Both the position numbers and the translations under genes were made by a program. 64,000 bases of DNA from Lichenostomus cassidix. Its lineage: Eukaryota > Chordata > Aves > Passeriformes > Meliphagidae. Below are positions 62,011 to 64,000 of this stretch, piece by piece (the stretch's first letter is position 1; each line of letters starts with the position of its first letter). The stretch lies in NCBI GenBank assembly GCA_008360975.2, contig CM039211.1, positions 48,048,077 to 48,112,076 of the forward strand, in the 5' to 3' direction. Under the pieces are notes generated by a model, which was not told the DNA's origin, made no database searches, and worked only from the letters and a program-made list of their open reading frames with translations.

Positions 62011-62385
62011 GTCACAGGCTGCAGAATGGATATCTGCTCCATTGTGGATCTCTATGGGTTGTGGAGGCACAAACTATTGTCATGGTTTTTATCATGGGGT
62101 GCAAGAATCTCTGTTCTGCCACCTGAATCACCTTGTCCTCCTCTTTTCTTGACCTTGATGTCTGCAAGGTTGCTTGTCTTTCTCAGCTGCTGTTGCATGG
62201 CTTTTTTTACTGTCTCTTGAATATGTTATCACAGGGGCACTACTACCATTGCTGTTTAGCTCACATTTGGTCAGCAGTGAGTATGTCTTGGAGTCAAATT
62301 GGGAGTGGCTTTTTCTGACATGGGGGAAGTTTCTGAAAGTTTACAGAAGCCAACCCAATAGCCCCTCTGGTGCCCAACTGATAAA
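62010..62385. mobile_element. LTR-like repeat interrupting a CR1 copy
   Basis: A run of phrases resembles an abundant avian interspersed repeat, probably LTR-type, recalled from bird genomes: CACAGGCTGCAGAATGGATA, CTGCTCCATTGTGGATCTCT, TGACCTTGATGTCTGCAAGG, AATATGTTATCACAGGGGCA, TGACATGGGGGAAGTTTCTG. It is flanked on both sides by minus-strand CR1 text. No retroviral gene is present. The family name is not asserted. Confidence 0.55.
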
Positions 62386-62500
62386 GGAACCCAAAATTGG
62401 ACACAGCACTCCCAAGCGTGGCCTCACCAGTGCTGAGTAGAGGGCAATGATAACCTCCCTTTTTCTTGTCTTCAATGCTTTGTGTAATTCAGCTGTGAAT
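62385..62500 (-). mobile_element. CR1 LINE, second segment of the interrupted copy
   Basis: Minus-strand CR1 text GGACACAGCACTCCCAAGCG, then TGGCCTCACCAGTGCTGAGT and AGAGGGCAATGATAACCTCC. In an intact CR1 this lies a few hundred bases further from the 3' end than the segment at 61845-62010. That fits one copy with an insertion and a small deletion. Confidence 0.8.
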
Positions 62501-64000
62501 TTTTGTAGCAAAATTCAAGCTAGCTTCTTTCAAGGGGGAAAATTCAGGGTAGAACCTGTTGTACATATACATGTGCATATCAATAGTTTAAACATGGAAG
62601 TGTTTTGTTGGCACACAGATTGCTCAGGTTACATGGCATCCAGCTCTAGCAAGGTTAAGTTTAAATATTTGGTGTTGTGAAGATGGAAATTGTTCTATTG
62701 AGCATATCTGGACTATCTTGGAATTACTTAGAGAAAGCAACTTTTAAAATAAATTTATAACTTTTTTTGGTGGATTTTTTTAGGTTAGGTAAGTATACAT
62801 ATATAATATATACATGTATTAAAAGGTTCTATTTATTTATCCTGTCTGTCAGGAACTTATTTTACTTATGTCTGCACAGAACGTCATGGATTTTTCTTTT
62901 TAATGTTTTAACATTCTGTGTAACAACTCGTTAGATTAATGGCATGTAAAATACATGCAATTTATTTATCTTTTAAAGGAAATTTCTGGTCCTCCAGCAA
63001 AGTCTGACAGAAAGATTTTTACTTTGTCACATAAAACTTGCACTGAGAATTTCAGACAGCTTTCTTCTTATTGTGCTATGTCTGTTTAGGTGGTAATTGT
63101 ATAATAGTTTCTTTGTGTGCACCATCTCTTAAGTGAAAACCAAACAAATGCTGAACTGTTTCTGCTGATACAAAATGTGGCACTTTACAAAGTGCAAGAC
63201 TAAAGCATTTTTAAAAGTTTGAGTTAGGTAGGAGTAACATGCAGGTAATGTTCTGCAGTGTAGAGAACTTTTGTCCAGGAACTTGATGATCTTGGGAAGG
63301 TGTGAGGGGAGATGGGAAGGGAAAGAAAAGAAAAACAACAATTCTTGTAAATATCACAAAACTCATATAAGGATACTGTTGTAGCTTCCTTTTATTCTAT
63401 CCATGTCTCTTTTTGTAAACAAGTCAAAAGAAGGGAAGAATATTTCATTAGTACTTTGTTAGGTGCATTTTCTTGCAGTGAGTGATAAATATGCAGTTCA
63501 TCCTGGTGTTCTAGATTTGTGTAATTGTACTTAATAAAGAAATTTCTGTCTTGCCTGAAATGTTTAAACACTGTAGTCAAAAACAGTAGCAAATATGACT
63601 GGCTCTTTCATTGACTAGTAAGCAGTCTTGAAATTTCAAATGTGAGCAGACCATTTAGAATGTGCCTATTTGCAAACATATTGTGAAAGCATAGTGAGTG
63701 CATCAGGAACTGGAACAACATCTGTCCATTTTTCAACTCCTGTAAATATTGCCACTGATCTTATTTATATTTGGCGTGAGTTGAACTGCATTTCTTTCTC
63801 CTGCTTCCTCAAAGCAATTGAAGTAGTTGTGTCATTATCTTGATTCACCAAAAATGGAGAATCACTTGTGCACATACCAGATTTGGACATTTTAACTGAC
63901 AAAGTATTTTAATTATGGTTGCAAAGTTCTGTGGCTTTTTGGTTTTTTTTTCTTAGAGTGAAGACAAGATAAATATTTGGTATGCGGGTAATGTTGTTTA
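62501..64000. other. AT-rich DNA to the end of the window
   Basis: No gene, RNA or transposon recognised. A TATA-rich run lies at about 62795-62820. If the plus-strand gene is real, its intron continues beyond the window. Confidence 0.5.

Noticed and set aside
1..64000. tRNA, rRNA, snRNA, CRISPR arrays or bacterial-type operons
   Set aside because: None could be recognised. The spaced repeats seen are microsatellites, CR1 or short duplications.

Overview
This 64 kb window looks like vertebrate nuclear DNA from a bird. It is AT-rich and carries many fragments of the CR1 non-LTR retrotransposon, including the endonuclease and reverse transcriptase regions and the family's 3' tail. It also has one GC-rich CpG island, simple repeats, and pieces that resemble avian LTR and TOPORS-like sequences. 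There is no bacterial-style gene organisation: most long open frames are retrotransposon remains, low-complexity translation or chance. A neoavian, possibly passerine, source is inferred from the LTR and TOPORS-like pieces recalled from bird genomes; nothing in the window proves it.

Layout. Positions 1-29.3 kb are intergenic or flanking DNA. About 30% is CR1: four large copies (6.85-7.95, 13.8-16.9, 18.05-19.7 on +, 22.2-24.1 on -) and three 3'-end fragments (25.05-25.6, 28.77-29.1, 29.15-29.28). This part also has a near-perfect foldback with 60-nt arms (4313-4441), a perfect 41-nt AT palindrome (12763-12803) and a one-nucleotide-loop G-quadruplex motif (11395-11412). Positions 29.3-30.56 kb are a CpG island with YY1, ETS and GC-box motifs. 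It holds a putative ATG-free first exon on the + strand ending at a consensus donor (30178/30179). I could not identify the gene.

Positions 30.2-64 kb are best read as the first intron or introns of that + strand gene. Only about 5% is CR1. A weak second-exon candidate lies at 31645-31720. The stretch also carries a 368-bp polypyrimidine tract (44475-44842) and scattered CR1 pieces.

At 60.5-61.3 kb is a second GC-rich patch. It encodes, on the minus strand, a 143-residue protein with an intact C3HC4 RING and the conserved segment after the RING that is typical of TOPORS. It lies beside an LTR-like fragment and a CR1 copy interrupted by another LTR-like sequence. This TOPORS-like RING minigene is the only convincing intact protein-coding sequence in the window and its most interesting feature.
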